NCBI GenBank assembly: GCA_031761405.1
Contig: JASEVX010000008.1
Span: forward strand, 45,870,507 to 45,934,506
DNA from: Serripes groenlandicus
Taxonomy: Eukaryota > Mollusca > Bivalvia > Cardiida > Cardiidae
Direction: 5' to 3'
DNA length: 64,000 nucleotides
Shown in pieces: positions 54,751-64,000 of this stretch. Numbering within the stretch: the first letter of the stretch is position 1; each line of letters opens with the position of its first letter. The translations under genes were made by a program, and so were the position numbers. The notes under the pieces are model-generated. The model was not told where the DNA came from. It did no database searches and was given only the letters and a program-made list of their open reading frames with translations.

Positions 54751-54924
54751 TCTAAGGTCACAGGTGCCAGTCTCGTTTAAAGTCTAAAAATAGCATTTGA
54801 CTATATATTGCTATTTTTAGATTTTAAACAATATATAGTCAAATGCTATTTTTAGATTTTTAAAAATTATATAGTCAAATGCTATTTTTAGATTTTAAAC
54901 GAAACTGACACCTGTGTCTAAGGT
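54751..54924. mobile_element. hAT-like mini-element, 158 bp, 8-bp TSD
   Basis: Element 54759-54916 between exact TCTAAGGT repeats. TIR CACAGGTGCCAGTCTCGTTT / GAAACTGACACCTGTG inverted. The interior is three alternating copies of an ATATAGTCAAATGCTATTTT-type segment. Same ends as 30683-31279. Confidence 0.93.
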
Positions 54925-55087
54925 CGCCAATTATAACCGATATACACACCAAACTAACAGCAATTTCGACTGCATGTTGATGTTATATAAGAAGAGTAAT
55001 CGAATTAGATTGGAATTGTGGATTTTTTTATAAAATTAATGGTGTTATTCCGTTCTTTTGTCTGCTGTATATATTGTCAGTTCTTTT

Positions 55088-55299
55088 TTTACTCCTTCAA
55101 TGCGGAATTTAACAAAGTCGACTCTTCCATGTTAAAAATTGGACCCCTCCAGTTTTTGTTCAACATGCAATTTGTTAAAATATAATGTCTTAGTGGTAAA
55201 CAATGCAGATTTCAGGAGAGACAGCTCGTTGCGAGCTGTCTCATCTGAATCTGCATTGTTAACAAAATAATTTTTTGCCCTTGGCAGCGAAATAGTTAA
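55088..55299 (+). mobile_element. PAL-D MITE
   Basis: TTTACTCCTTCAATGCGG start, TCGACTCTTCCATGTTAAAA, hairpin AAACAATGCAGATTTCAGG with apex GCTCGTTGCGAGC, end GGCAGCGAAATAGTTAA. Related to PAL-A but with different outer thirds. Confidence 0.82.
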
Positions 55300-55392
55300 A
55301 TATTGAACTATGCAAATCCATTCCCTGTAGAAAATAAATTCCCATTACAAATAAAGACCATAAAAAACTCCGATTAGTAATTGCCTGTTACA

Positions 55393-55660
55393 CCGTGCCC
55401 GTGGTGCAGTGGTAAGAGCTTCCGCATTAGTAGCGGTATACCATGGTTCGATCCCCGGCCGGGTCATAGCAAAGGCTTTAACACTAGTAGTAAGTGAATT
55501 TGCTTCGTTGGCGCTCATGTTTACTGGCATAGCCGTACGATTGGTGCATCGGTGTGAGGTAAGATCATTCCGGTAGTACTTGGTAAACTAGCCGGGACAA
55601 ATCGTGGTGTAACTGAAATACGATTGAAAACGGCGTAAAACACCATTCAAGCAAACATAT
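55393..55660 (+). mobile_element. SINE-2 variant, full length
   Basis: A-box GTGGTGCAGTGGTAAGAGC, B-box GGTTCGATCCCCGGCCGGG, TTGGCGCTCATG, 3' module GTGTAACTGAAATACG / ACGGCGTAAAACACC and a CAAGCAAAC end. A MITE-E abuts it directly. Confidence 0.85.
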
Positions 55661-55922
55661 GAGCCTTCCCACGAGAAAAACCGACATTGTGGACACTGCT
55701 TAAAGTATCGACTCGGATCAGTCTAAGAATGCCGCGCATGCTTATTCGGATAGACACTTTTCGCCTCCTGTGGATTTTCTGTTTCAGGAATCATTACTCT
55801 ATACCTCTTTCCCATTGAGACGGAATGTGTCGGCCCGGATCAGTCTGCGCTGACTGCGCAGGCTGATCTGGGTCGATATATTACGCAGAGGCCATAATGT
55901 TGGTTTTCTCGCGGGACAGCTC
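55661..55922 (+). mobile_element. MITE-E, full length
   Basis: GAGCCTTCCCACGAGAAAAA / GGTTTTCTCGCGGGACAGCTC termini, 262 bp, GCCGCGCATGC and GCGCTGACTGCGCAGG blocks as in other copies. Confidence 0.92.
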
Positions 55923-56034
55923 AATTAATTATTGCCTGTGATAATGAACGTTAAAGCGAAAAGGCACACGAGCCCCTACTCACAACGTTATAATATATGC
56001 TTACGAACGTGTACGTCTAATTGCAGGCGAGGTA

Positions 56035-56250
56035 GTCCGCCGTAGCAGAGAGGTTAGCGTCGGGCATTTGGAACCGGGCATCCCGGGTTCTATCCCCAGT
56101 CGCGGCGAAGTTGTCATGGCGAAGTGCCGGTAGGCAAGACATATTTCCTTGCCTAGTACTAGTTTGTTTACCCAGGGATCATGAATAAGTGAACTATCGC
56201 CTAACTATAACTGAAATAATGTTAAAAATAGCGTAAATCCATGAAATCGC
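56035..56250 (+). mobile_element. SINE-1
   Basis: CCGCCGTAGCAGAGAGGTTAGCG head, B-box GGGTTCTATCCCC, CCTTGCCTAGTACTAGTTTG, decayed 3' module TAACTGAAATAATG. Diverged but full span. Confidence 0.82.
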
Positions 56251-56254
56251 AAAC

Positions 56255-57240
56255 GAGGCTAAATTAGCGCAGTGCATGCATATTATTTTGGAATACTGCA
56301 TAGCGCACTCGACAATGAGAACCAACGAACCCGTATTGCTTTCATATATTTTGCAAACTGTCCAATTATCGACTATTATCATCAATAGTTTTCTGTTGTT
56401 ATAATCGATATGCACGTGAAGAATTCGACAGAATACCAGTCTTAATATTGTTTTGGGGACTGGTTTCATTATCCCCTATTCTAGACTATTTTTTTCTTCT
56501 AATCCATTGGTTTTGTGAAACAAGGGTGTGTCTTTCAACTTGTAGCATAGAAACTGTTCGTAGTGAAAACGTTTGCTTTCTACAAGGTTAATTTATCATT
56601 AAAACCGCAAAATGCAAACAGTATTTGGCACGGGGATCTAGAACAGAAACCACGGGGACTTGATGAAAAGGGCATCTAAATATTTTGATCTGTAATCGGA
56701 AGCAGCGTGGGTGATCCAAATAAACACAGTATAACAATGCATTAAATTTCGTATATTGTATATTGAGATAAGTCTATGCAGATACGCAGGAGATCTGTAT
56801 CTACACATTTGCAAATGTCTCTACTGCTTGAAAACAAGTTGAATATAAAAAAACTGACGGTGAATGGTTTCAACATCAATGTGCATGCAATTGATATGAT
56901 TTCACTCTTTGTAGTACACGATTTTTATTAGCTTTATATACCTGTCTTGGAGCTAAAACGGTATTTGATATCAATTTGATATACGCGCTATCTTAAAACA
57001 ACAAATTGAGTGGCACTTCAGTATGGTATAGAGGTTATGTTTTTTTTTAAAAATCTTAAAATCTTGATCTGGCAAGCTGAGTAAATTTCACATGGTCATC
57101 TTGATATGATGATATCTTTAAACCAACTGTCTAAACAATATAGTATAAACCAACGTGTCTAAACAATAAAAAAGTTTTATGAAACAGCTGTTTCATCTTA
57201 CAGTTCTTGATCTCACAATTTACAAAAAAACGCAGGTAAG
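56255..57240. other. No recognised feature
   Basis: About 1 kb AT-rich. A perfect palindrome GAAACAGCTGTTTC (57181-57194) and a consensus-like donor CAG|GTAAGT near 57236 are present but have no supporting exon. Confidence 0.4.
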
Positions 57241-57245
57241 TTTAT

Positions 57246-57312
57246 TTGTTTGTTTGAATGGAGTTGTACACGGATTTGAACAATAGTTCAGTTATATCAT
57301 GGCGTTTCCTGC
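57246..57312 (-). mobile_element. SINE 3' module fragment
   Basis: TTGTTTGTTTGAATGGAGTTG then GTTCAGTTATATCATGGCGTTTCC, interrupted by the SINE-2 that follows. Confidence 0.65.
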
Positions 57313-57562
57313 GTCGTTGGTCTTGTGGTAGAGCGTCGTCCTCGGCTGTGGGAGGTCGTGGGTTTGATCCCTTGCCGGGTCATTTCATATAAACATTGTA
57401 GTTATGGCTGTCCGTTGCGTTCAGGGTTGCGTGGTTAGCTTTACGACAGACTGGTTGGTGTCAGGATAAATGGACCAGTAGTTCTGGTAACTTACAGAGA
57501 AAACGCCATGATATAACTGAAATATTATTGGAAGCGGCGTAAAACACAAAACAATCAATATT
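57313..57562 (+). mobile_element. SINE-2, full length
   Basis: A-box GGTCTTGTGGTAGAGCG, B-box GGGTTTGATCCCTTGCCGGG, TCAGGATAAATGGACCAG, 3' module CGCCATGATATAACTG and an AATCAAT tail. Confidence 0.9.
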
Positions 57563-57591
57563 GTGTAAATAACCAGTATTAATGGTATAAA

Positions 57592-57801
57592 TTAACCCTT
57601 TCCCTCATATAGACGCTTTCTGACGCCTCTACAGCAGACAGCTTTTTGAAAACATAGTGACAAAAGAAGAAATTGCTCAAAACGAGAAATTTCTCCTAGT
57701 GCAACAACGTTTTCCATTTTTCGTCATAGGTTATCCATACACTTATAGAGATTTTCTATTTTTTGACAAAATATGTTCAAAGTCGTCTACTGCAGAATTG
57801 T
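57592..57801 (-). mobile_element. PAL-C MITE, 3'-truncated
   Basis: TTAACCCTTTCCCTCAT start, hairpin GAAATTGCTCAAAACGAGAAATTTC, ends at GTCTACTGCAGAATTGT before the right terminus. Confidence 0.85.
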
Positions 57802-57819
57802 TGCAGTTCACTCTCCCGA

Positions 57820-57885
57820 CAACGTTGCGTTAGTCTTAAACCGATCCCCACAACCTAGAATGCCAAAGAGGGCAGCCATCCCAGA
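57820..57885 (-). mobile_element. SINE-2 body fragment
   Basis: AACGTTGCGTTAGTC..CCACAACCTAGAATGCCAAAGAGGGCAGCCAT matches the CGCCAAGGAGGGCAGCCAT block of SINE-2. Confidence 0.5.
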
Positions 57886-57931
57886 TAATGAAACGAAGCG
57901 CTACACATGGTTAAAATACAAAATTGAACGT

Positions 57932-58020
57932 TGGTTGTTTACGTGTGGAGTGTAACTTACCCGACCAGGTTGTATTTCTAAATAGACTTTGATTGTTTAC
58001 GTGGAGTGTAACTTACCCGA
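57932..58020 (+). repeat. ~66-bp tandem duplication
   Basis: TTGTTTACGTGTGGAGTGTAACTTACCCGAC recurs after 66 bp as TTGTTTACGTGGAGTGTAACTTACCCGAC. Confidence 0.85.
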
Positions 58021-58033
58021 CGATGATGTTTAT

Positions 58034-58303
58034 CTGAATTGACAGTGATTGTTTGGTGTTTTACTCCACTTTTCATAATATTTACCACGGCGTGTCCTAG
58101 GTAAGTTACCAGTACGACTTGTCTATTTATTCTGACAACAGTCAGTCAGTTGTACTGCTAACTATGCAACTCTGAGAGCCATTACTACTATTTTTTAAAT
58201 TTTTTGGTTTGACCCGGTACGGGATCGAACCCGCGACCTCCCGCACCCGAAGCGGACGCTCTACCACTACTCCACCCCGAGGCGGTCTATTGCTGAATAG
58301 ACA
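58034..58303 (-). mobile_element. SINE-2 with 11-bp TSD
   Basis: Element 58045-58292 between CTGAATTGACA (58034-58044) and CTGAATAGACA (58293-58303). Head complement GATCGAACCCGCGACC and CTCTACCACTACTCC, body GTTACCAGTACGACTTG, shortened 3' module. Confidence 0.88.
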
Positions 58304-58428
58304 TATCATAGTTACTTGTCTAGGCTACATGTCAGACAATTCACCAATTATATAAAACAGCTGTTCGATGAATCCTTGAACCCACAAATCATAAGAATGC
58401 AGATAATGAAATAAATCGCGAGAAATGG

Positions 58429-58642
58429 TTAACTCTTTCAGAACCAAATTCAATATTGAGCTTTTTGCAAACAATACAGATTCAGGTGAGTCAGCTCGTA
58501 ACGAGCTGTCTCAACCTGAAATCAGCATTGTTTGGCTGTGAGCTATAAAAATATTCCAAAAAGCCTATAACATGAAAATAGAGTCGTCCGAGTTTGAAGA
58601 TGGAAGAGTCTACTTTAAACAATTCGGCGCTGAAAGAGTTAA
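58429..58642 (-). mobile_element. PAL-A MITE, full length
   Basis: TTAACTCTTTCAGAACC / GGCGCTGAAAGAGTTAA, 214 bp, apex GCTCGTAACGAGC near the left end. Confidence 0.92.
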
Positions 58643-58704
58643 GTTGATAAAAGGAACAACGATAACTTAAATGAAAAGTAATGTATTCCACCTGGTTGTT
58701 TTTT

Positions 58705-58993
58705 CTGAATACAGTTAAATAAACCTGTTCTAAAGGCCATCGTAGAATAGCAATTCCTTGTATATGGCAACCACACATTTAGTTTCTCAATTACTCATTT
58801 TCTGCTCAATAAATGACCCTGCAATTAAAGACCACCGTAGAATAGCAATTCCCTGTATATGGAAACCACACAGTTAGTTCCTCAATTGCTCATTTTCTGC
58901 ATAAATGACCCTGCAAGTAAAGACCACCTGTTAACAATGACCACAATTTTGCCTACCCCGTGGGTGGTCTTTATAAACAGGTTCCACTGTAGT
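58705..58993 (+). mobile_element. Repeat with AACCTGTT TIR
   Basis: Left TAAACCTGTTCTAAAGGCCA and right GGTGGTCTTTATAAACAGGTT are inverted. The interior holds two copies of a roughly 105-bp unit (CGTAGAATAGCAATTCCYTGTATATGG). A relative of the fragment at 4060-4145. Confidence 0.65.
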
Positions 58994-59003
58994 TTCTTAA
59001 TAT

Positions 59004-59258
59004 AAATCGAGGCCTTGGCGTGAAACGGTTGTAACTAAAAAAAAAAAAAAATCTACCAAAGTTAATCACCTCGCCATAAAGTCTTTATAAGCTTTATATC
59101 ATTTTTCTTAGTAAACAATGGAAATTTAGGTGCCATTGCTCGTTTTGAGCAATGGCACATAAATTTGCATTGTTTACAAAGGGGTTAAAATTGCCCCTAA
59201 ACCAGGGTTTTTAAAATAGGTTTTTAGTTACAACCAGTTCACGCCAAGTCCTCGAAAT
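59004..59258 (+). mobile_element. PAL-B MITE with AAAT target duplication
   Basis: Element 59008-59254, CGAGGCCTTGGCGTGAAACG to ACGCCAAGTCCTCG, flanked by AAAT on both sides. Apex GCTCGTTTTGAGC. An A-run replaces the usual spacer after the left TIR. Confidence 0.92.
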
Positions 59259-59410
59259 GTTCAATCGTTCACATCATATCATAACGATTCATACAATTCT
59301 TACAGAACATGCACAAATACTGTGGGTCACAAATTAATACAAATCATTTCAACGTTAGACAGAATGCTCCTGTAAACACAGACCATAGTAACGGATTCCA
59401 CAAATAGATA

Positions 59411-59480
59411 GTTTCGTGCAAAACGCATATAACTACATCTTGTTCAAGATGTAGTTACAACCGTTTTGCATGCATGAAAC
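59411..59480. repeat. 70-bp hairpin
   Basis: AACTACATCTTG and CAAGATGTAGTT pair perfectly around TT; outer GTTTCGTGCAAAACG pairs with CGTTTTGCATGCATGAAAC with small bulges. Size and shape resemble a miRNA precursor or an ultra-short MITE. Confidence 0.7.
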
Positions 59481-59710
59481 CATCGAAATGCAATCAAATT
59501 GAATTTTGTCATTACATGTTATGGCTCAGATCTCAAATTGAGTAGGAATTTTACTTGAACATTGACATTTTAATATAAATTATTTTCCATGGCAGCTAGA
59601 AATACGATAACTATTGGCGACGAAATCCCATTGGAATTATATCAGCGATATCACTTGGAAGATGGCCTCAGCCTATATACAATGCACTGATATAGCGGAT
59701 TATGACGTTT

Positions 59711-59923
59711 TTAACCCTTTCTCTGCCGATTTTCACTAAGACGACTATTCCATGTTGAAAATTAGACCACTCCATTTTTTTGTCAACAGGACATTTTGTA
59801 CGTGTACACGTCTAAGTGGCACACTGTACAGATATCAGGAGAGACAGCTCGTCTTGAGCTGTCTCACCTGAATCTACATTGTTTGCAAAAGTCTTTAATT
59901 GTATTTAGCAGCGAAAGAGTTAA
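59711..59923 (+). mobile_element. PAL-D MITE, full length
   Basis: TTAACCCTTTCTCTGCCG / AGCAGCGAAAGAGTTAA, 213 bp, apex GCTCGTCTTGAGC. CGACTATTCCATGTTGAAAA as in 55088. Confidence 0.88.
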
Positions 59924-59929
59924 TGACAA

Positions 59930-60750
59930 AGTCCTTTCGATAAAATTTTGGAGAAAGTAGAAATTGCTCAAAATGAGTAAGTTATCATTTTCTTTCCCAG
60001 CACGGTTTTCAACTCTTCATCAAACTAATATTTGTTGCATGGTTGTTATGACAGACGGGTATACAGAGCGCGAACAAATAAAACGGTTGGTCTACAAAAA
60101 GGGGGTCTGCATAGCCGTTACCTCGTGAAAACTGATAGGATAATAATAATAATAATAATAAAGACTTTATTTTATAGAGGCTGCATAGCTGGGCATGCCC
60201 AGTCTTCCCTATGGGCCTCTGTATAGGATTCGTTAAGTAAAAGTGCTAGGGTCTCTCAAAAAAATCAGACATTATCCGAAGATGTTGATAAAAAAGATAA
60301 ACAATTGTGTTAATAGAAATACAAAGAATACCGAAAACACTCCAGGGATGCCTTTTCTACCTGATGGTGCCTAGTTTGAAAAGTTGACATTTGTTCATAT
60401 GGGAAATTAATAAATACACGATGTAGACGTTTTGACTGCTCACAGGGGGTTATCTTCCTGATATATGACACTGCAGTTTGTCTATTTAACGCTGAGGCTT
60501 GACTGTAAAAACAGACGTTTGTTAAGAGATAGGGAAATTCATGAACAAAATGCCATACTTTTGTCTTATTTATTCTTGTGTTTTTCATTGGAAAGAACGA
60601 AGCCGATTTATTTATTTAATCAAAACATTTTCAATTCTAAGCGGAGAAATGCATTTACAGGACACAATGTTTGCTTATATGTAGACAAAACTGGCTTTCT
60701 CGCTTATGAAAGTCTGAGAATTATTCGACCTTTTTTTGCTTTGCGCAGTC
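59930..60750. other. No supported gene; (TAA)n microsatellite
   Basis: 60142-60162 is an ATA/TAA run. 59940-60020 (AAATTGCTCAAAATGAG, GGTTTTCAACTC) may be a PAL-C remnant. Frames on both strands are short and without domains. Confidence 0.4.
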
Positions 60751-60754
60751 AGTC

Positions 60755-61003
60755 AACTGTGTCGTCTATTCCAACGAGGGTGGGAGGATGCGGGTTCGAT
60801 CCCCGACCGAGTCGTACCAAATACGTTTAAATGTTTTTTAATGCCTGACCATCTTGGCTATCAGAATTGTTGAATTAGCGTAAACAACTGACTAGCTGGT
60901 ACCAGGATGAATGTTCCAGTAGTCCCGGTAACTTACGAAGGTATCGACGTGATATAACTGAAACATTGCTGAAACCGGTGTTAAATACAATGTTAACAAA
61001 CGA
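60755..61003 (+). mobile_element. SINE-2, diverged
   Basis: B-box GGGTTCGATCCCCGACCGAG, CGTACCAAATACG, AACTGACTAGCTGG, AGTCCCGGTAACTTACG, 3' module GACGTGATATAACTGAAAC. The A-box region is decayed. Confidence 0.82.
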
Positions 61004-61107
61004 ACAAACCCTCTGTACCAAACATAGGTAATATCTATTGAGGGTCACTTGATATTAATCACAATTTAAAATGTTTGTCTTCAACAAGTCGGTCTTAAAT
61101 AACCTAA

Positions 61108-61396
61108 CCGCTTTATTTTTTTGCTTAATCGGTAGTGACGCGTGCTGTCAATCAAGGAGTTCGATCCCCAGCACGGCTAACATTCTTTCCGACGTTTGAC
61201 AAAAACACATTGACAAGCGTCATTCGTCTTCCACCAATGGGCTAACAGTCTATGTCGAACAGCAGTCAGTTACTTGGAACGACTGTTGTGTAGAGTTCTG
61301 GTGTAAGAAAGTCAGGAAAGCCAGTAGTTGAACTGGCTGGCGCGATATGACTGAAACAATGCTGAAAACGGCGTTAAACTCCAATCAATCAACCAG
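61108..61396 (+). mobile_element. SINE-3, full length
   Basis: Head TTAATCGGTAGTGACGCG, GCTGTCAATCAAGG (tRNA-Asp-like GTC anticodon), B-box GAGTTCGATCCCCAGC, GTCATTCGTCTTCCACCAATG, GTAGAGTTCTGGTGTAAG, 3' module CGCGATATGACTGAAAC / ACGGCGTTAAACTCC and (AATC)n. Best complete SINE-3 in the window. Confidence 0.92.
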
Positions 61397-61429
61397 AACA
61401 GACAATATGTTCAATAGAATACTACGAAC

Positions 61430-61684
61430 ACATCGAGGGCTTGGCGTGAAACGGTTTTAACTAATATTGGTATTGTTTTACCAAAGTTAATCACCTCGCC
61501 ATAAAGTCTTTATAAGCTTTAAATCATTTTTCTTGGTAAACAATGGAAAGTTAGGTGCCATTGCTCGTTCTGAGCAATGGCACCTAAATTTGCATTGTTT
61601 ACAAAGGGGTCAAAATTGCCTCCTAAACCAGGGTTGTCTAAAAAGGTGTTTAGATACAACCGTTTCACGCCAAGCCCTCGACAT
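61430..61684 (+). mobile_element. PAL-B MITE, full length, ACAT target duplication
   Basis: Element 61434-61680 (247 bp) between ACAT repeats. TIR CGAGGGCTTGGCGTGAAACG; hairpin AAACAATGGAAAGTTAGG with apex GCTCGTTCTGAGC. Confidence 0.95.
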
Positions 61685-61797
61685 GCACCACGCCAAACTT
61701 TATGAAAAGTCTCTCTAAATCAAAGAATACATATTGAACAGAAATTGGCTGATGATAAGCTTTCTGTGAATGGTCTTTTACGCAGTTTTCAACAATT

Positions 61798-62061
61798 GAG
61801 CCGTTCCACGAGAAAATCAATATTATGTACTCTGCGTAATGTATCGACTCATATCAGCCTGCGCAGTTCGCGCAGGCTTATCCTGGCCGACACATTCCGT
61901 CATAGTTAGATAGAGGTACAGAGTAATGATTCCTGAAACATAAAAATCCACAGTAGGCGAAAAGTTTCTGCCCGGATTAAGCCTGTGCGGCATGCTTAGG
62001 CTGATCCGGGTCGATACTTTACGCTGAGTCCACAATGTTGGTTTTTCTCGTCAAATGGCTC
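61798..62061 (-). mobile_element. MITE-E, full length
   Basis: GAGCCGTTCCACGAGAAAAT / TTTTTCTCGTCAAATGGCTC termini, body with GCCTGCGCAGTTCGCGCAGG inverted segment. 264 bp. Confidence 0.9.
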
Positions 62062-62079
62062 TAATGTTCTTTATTCTAC

Positions 62080-62215
62080 GGCTTGTCCTAGGTCAGTCGC
62101 AGCGCTTTCCTAACCGAGAAGGGTAAAACCGTTACTACCATTTGTAAGGTATTTGGTATGAACCGAAACCTCGTGCATTTAAGGCGGACGCTCTACAACT
62201 ACACCAACGAAGGTG
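62080..62215 (-). mobile_element. SINE-2 head and body fragment
   Basis: GCGGACGCTCTACAACTACACC head complement, AAGGTATTTGGTATG, GAAGGGTAAAACCGTTACTACC. No 3' module. Confidence 0.7.
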
Positions 62216-62224
62216 GCCTTCATA

Positions 62225-62315
62225 AAAAAAGCAATTTCTTTTTACCACATTGCTTCCAGCAATTTGTCTACTAAATATATGCAAACATGCGTCCTCATGT
62301 AGGAAAGGGTTAAAT
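62225..62315 (-). mobile_element. PAL-C MITE remnant
   Basis: GCAATTTCTTTTTACCACATTGC then CTCATGTAGGAAAGGGTTAA. Confidence 0.5.
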
Positions 62316-62429
62316 AAACCAAGAGAAAACGTCGGTTATACAGATGACTTATTTAGATCCATCATTAGGCGTTTTGCTCCGGGTCACGTATTTCTCCAGC
62401 AATAAATTGGTTTAGTGTATTCAACGTAG

Positions 62430-63185
62430 TAATTACTTGTCTTTTAGCTTGATCGCATATATACATACGGCTAATACTGAGTGTAATAGGAAAATCTTCG
62501 AAGTAAATGCCAATACACGAGCTAATTCGGATTCCATGTACAGAATTAACCACGGCATAGCGGGGGTTGGGAGACACGGGTTCAGAGATAGAGTGTGATC
62601 CACGTGTCCCAGAGGTCTCGGATTTGATTATCACGAGAGCAGGACAAAGCTTTGGCATTTGCTTCCACACCCTCAATTACTTCTCTTGTTTAACTTGCTC
62701 GCATATAAACAGCTTATGATGTAAGCTAGTCTCGGAGTGTTGCCAACAACAAAATATATTTTGATTATATGTACACAATTAACAACGTCAGTGGGGATTT
62801 GGAGACACTCATTCAGTGTTAGACTGTGATCCTCTTGCACAGAAGGTTCTGGGTTCAAATTTCACGCGAGTGGGATCGAACTTTGCTATTTACCCACACT
62901 CTCAATTCCTCAAGTCTATTAGCTTGTTCGCATGTTTTGCTCACATATGTCGTATTTTGTCTTATATGTTGCATTGTGGTCTTACGCCGTTTTCAACATT
63001 ATTGCAGTCATATCATGGCGACAGTTCACTTATTCATGATCTCTGGGTGAACGAACCAGTACTAGGCTAGGATGAAGTAAGGTAGTCGTCTCGGAGATTT
63101 TAAGAAACTCAACAAAGTGAATGCCGATTAAAAAAAAAGTTCCGTGTGCAATTGTCACGAAGGCGGGATCAAACTTAGGGATTAA
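62430..63185. repeat. ~230-bp diverged tandem repeat with tRNA-like box
   Basis: CCACACCCTCAATTACTTCTC (62667) and CCCACACTCTCAATTCCTC (62893) mark two units; a third, weaker one continues past a SINE-1 insertion. Each contains a GGTTCTGGGTTCAAATTTCAC-type B-box segment, so the unit is probably tRNA-derived. Confidence 0.5.
62968..63072 (-). mobile_element. SINE-1 3' part
   Basis: TTACGCCGTTTTCAACATTATTG, CATGGCGACAGTTCACTTATTC, CCAGTACTAGGCTAGG. Inserted in the tandem repeat. Confidence 0.85.
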
Positions 63186-63265
63186 AGACGCGGGCATTAG
63201 AAGTGATTAAAATCAGTTCTACGAACTACACACTTTGTTCAAGAAATATGTCTAATCTAAAAGAA

Positions 63266-63344
63266 GCCGAGACCTGGTAGCTCAGTTGGTAGCGAACCGG
63301 GCTGTCAATCCAGGTTTTGTGAGTTCGAAACCCAAGCTCGGCTA
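63266..63344 (+). mobile_element. SINE-3-type tRNA-like head
   Basis: GCCGAG...CTCGGC acceptor-like pairing, A-box TAGCTCAGTTGGTAG, anticodon-like loop CTGTCAA (GTC, Asp-like), B-box-like GAGTTCGAAACC. The anticodon stem and T-stem have mismatches, so a functional tRNA is unlikely. Followed by GGCTAACA as in SINE-3. Confidence 0.6.
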
Positions 63345-63349
63345 ACAAT

Positions 63350-63880
63350 ACGAAAAAGTAGTGTACATCCAGAAGACAACATAAAAAGTTTCATACGAAA
63401 AAGACTATATCGGGGGAAAACACATACCGATGGATTTAAAGTCCTATTATTTCCGCCTACAGAAAGTGATAGAAAAATAAACAAAATCAATTACATACTT
63501 GAAACATTACATGAACAACTGCTCTCAATTTCTATATAAAATTCGATTTGATTTGTGTCGGGGGACCTATCCATACACTGATGAAACCGCTCTAATTTCA
63601 CTTAACTTTGAACTGTTTATCTGTTACAATGTATCTGATATGCTATTGCAAACATCGAGTGCTTTGGGAAATAAATAAAAAAATTGAATATTTAAAATAT
63701 CAGTTAATACAGTATTGAAAACAGTGTTGGAAGTTGATCAGTTTCGAGCAATTACACCTTTTTCGGCAATGCTGTCTAAATGTTATTCCTCAGCCGAAAA
63801 TTCATAAATGAGGTTCGAATTTACAGAAAAGATTAAATGTGTCTTCCAATACTTCTATATTACTGGGAAACTCGATGTAA
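63350..63880. other. No recognised feature
   Basis: AT-rich; only faint PAL-C-like words near 63715-63770 (TTGAAAACAGTG, GAGCAATTACACC). Confidence 0.45.
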
Positions 63881-63884
63881 TTTT

Positions 63885-63945
63885 GCTAAGCCCTTTCCCA
63901 CATAATTAACAAGTCTGCAGCAGATGACTCTAGGGCCAAACCACT
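63885..63945 (+). mobile_element. PAL-C MITE left-end fragment
   Basis: TAAGCCCTTTCCCACATAATT then AAGTCTGCAGCAGATGACT, the PAL-C left end; it stops near the window edge. Confidence 0.6.
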
Positions 63946-64000
63946 AATGCTGTGAAATAAATGCATATAGCCTTCACATTGATACTAGTATATAAGCCGT

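Noticed and set aside
57234..57241. Consensus splice donor CAG|GTAAGT
   Set aside because: Upstream sequence has no credible exon; a lone match is expected by chance.
63266..63344. Functional tRNA-Asp gene
   Set aside because: The anticodon loop reads GTC, but stem mismatches and the SINE-3-like continuation indicate a SINE head.

Overview
This window is repeat-dense, AT-rich eukaryotic nuclear DNA that looks like an intergenic or intronic stretch of a mollusc genome, most likely a heterodont bivalve. The evidence is several tRNA-derived SINE families that share a 3' module reading (on their sense strand) CCGTGATATAACTGAA...GGCGTAAAAC followed by an (AATC)n or (AAAT)n tail, plus many short inverted-repeat elements of the kind common in bivalve assemblies. 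The species cannot be fixed from sequence alone. I find no protein-coding gene that I can defend: almost every open frame is a translation of a repeat. One short ORF (31286-31387) and one frame beside the first gap are recorded as weak candidates. Two runs of exactly 200 N (303-502 and 26818-27017) are assembly placeholders beside simple repeats.

Layout. 1-5.6 kb: SINE and MITE fragments, including a MITE inserted into a SINE (4583-5020) that proves a TTAA target duplication. 5.67-10.12 kb: the most striking object, a 4.4-kb foldback-type element (FB1) with mirror-image arms built from nested tandem repeats, a near-perfect unique terminal inverted repeat and an 8-bp flanking direct repeat TTTTACAG. 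10.4-14.4 kb: small TIR elements, a roughly 250-unit AGT microsatellite and a complete SINE-2 with target duplication. 14.4-21.3 kb: a cluster of local duplications with 39-, 103- and 165-bp tandem arrays, a dimeric MITE and a second, 0.9-kb palindromic element (FB2). 21.4-30 kb: SINEs, MITEs, a triplicated MITE block and a long CTGT microsatellite abutting a gap. 30.68-31.28 kb: an internally deleted hAT-like element with 80-bp TIRs and an exact 8-bp target duplication. 31.7-46 kb: SINE/MITE mosaic, a 12-copy 65-bp array, nested SINEs. 47-48.3 kb: a tandem array of a roughly 425-bp unit. 48.8-64 kb: more SINEs and MITEs, a 158-bp relative of the hAT-like element, and small perfect hairpins.

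Unifying themes. (1) Four MITE groups (PAL-A, B, C, D) have different ends yet carry the same roughly 65-bp central hairpin with a GCTCGTT..GAGC apex; A, C and D end at TTAA, while B has 4-bp target duplications of form ANAT. (2) SINE families 1-3 have different tRNA-like heads and bodies but one shared 3' module. (3) Two foldback-like elements have arms made of minisatellites. All these elements appear non-autonomous; no transposase or reverse transcriptase coding sequence is visible. Family names used here (SINE-1..4, PAL-A..D, MITE-E, FB1/FB2, RX) are local labels only.
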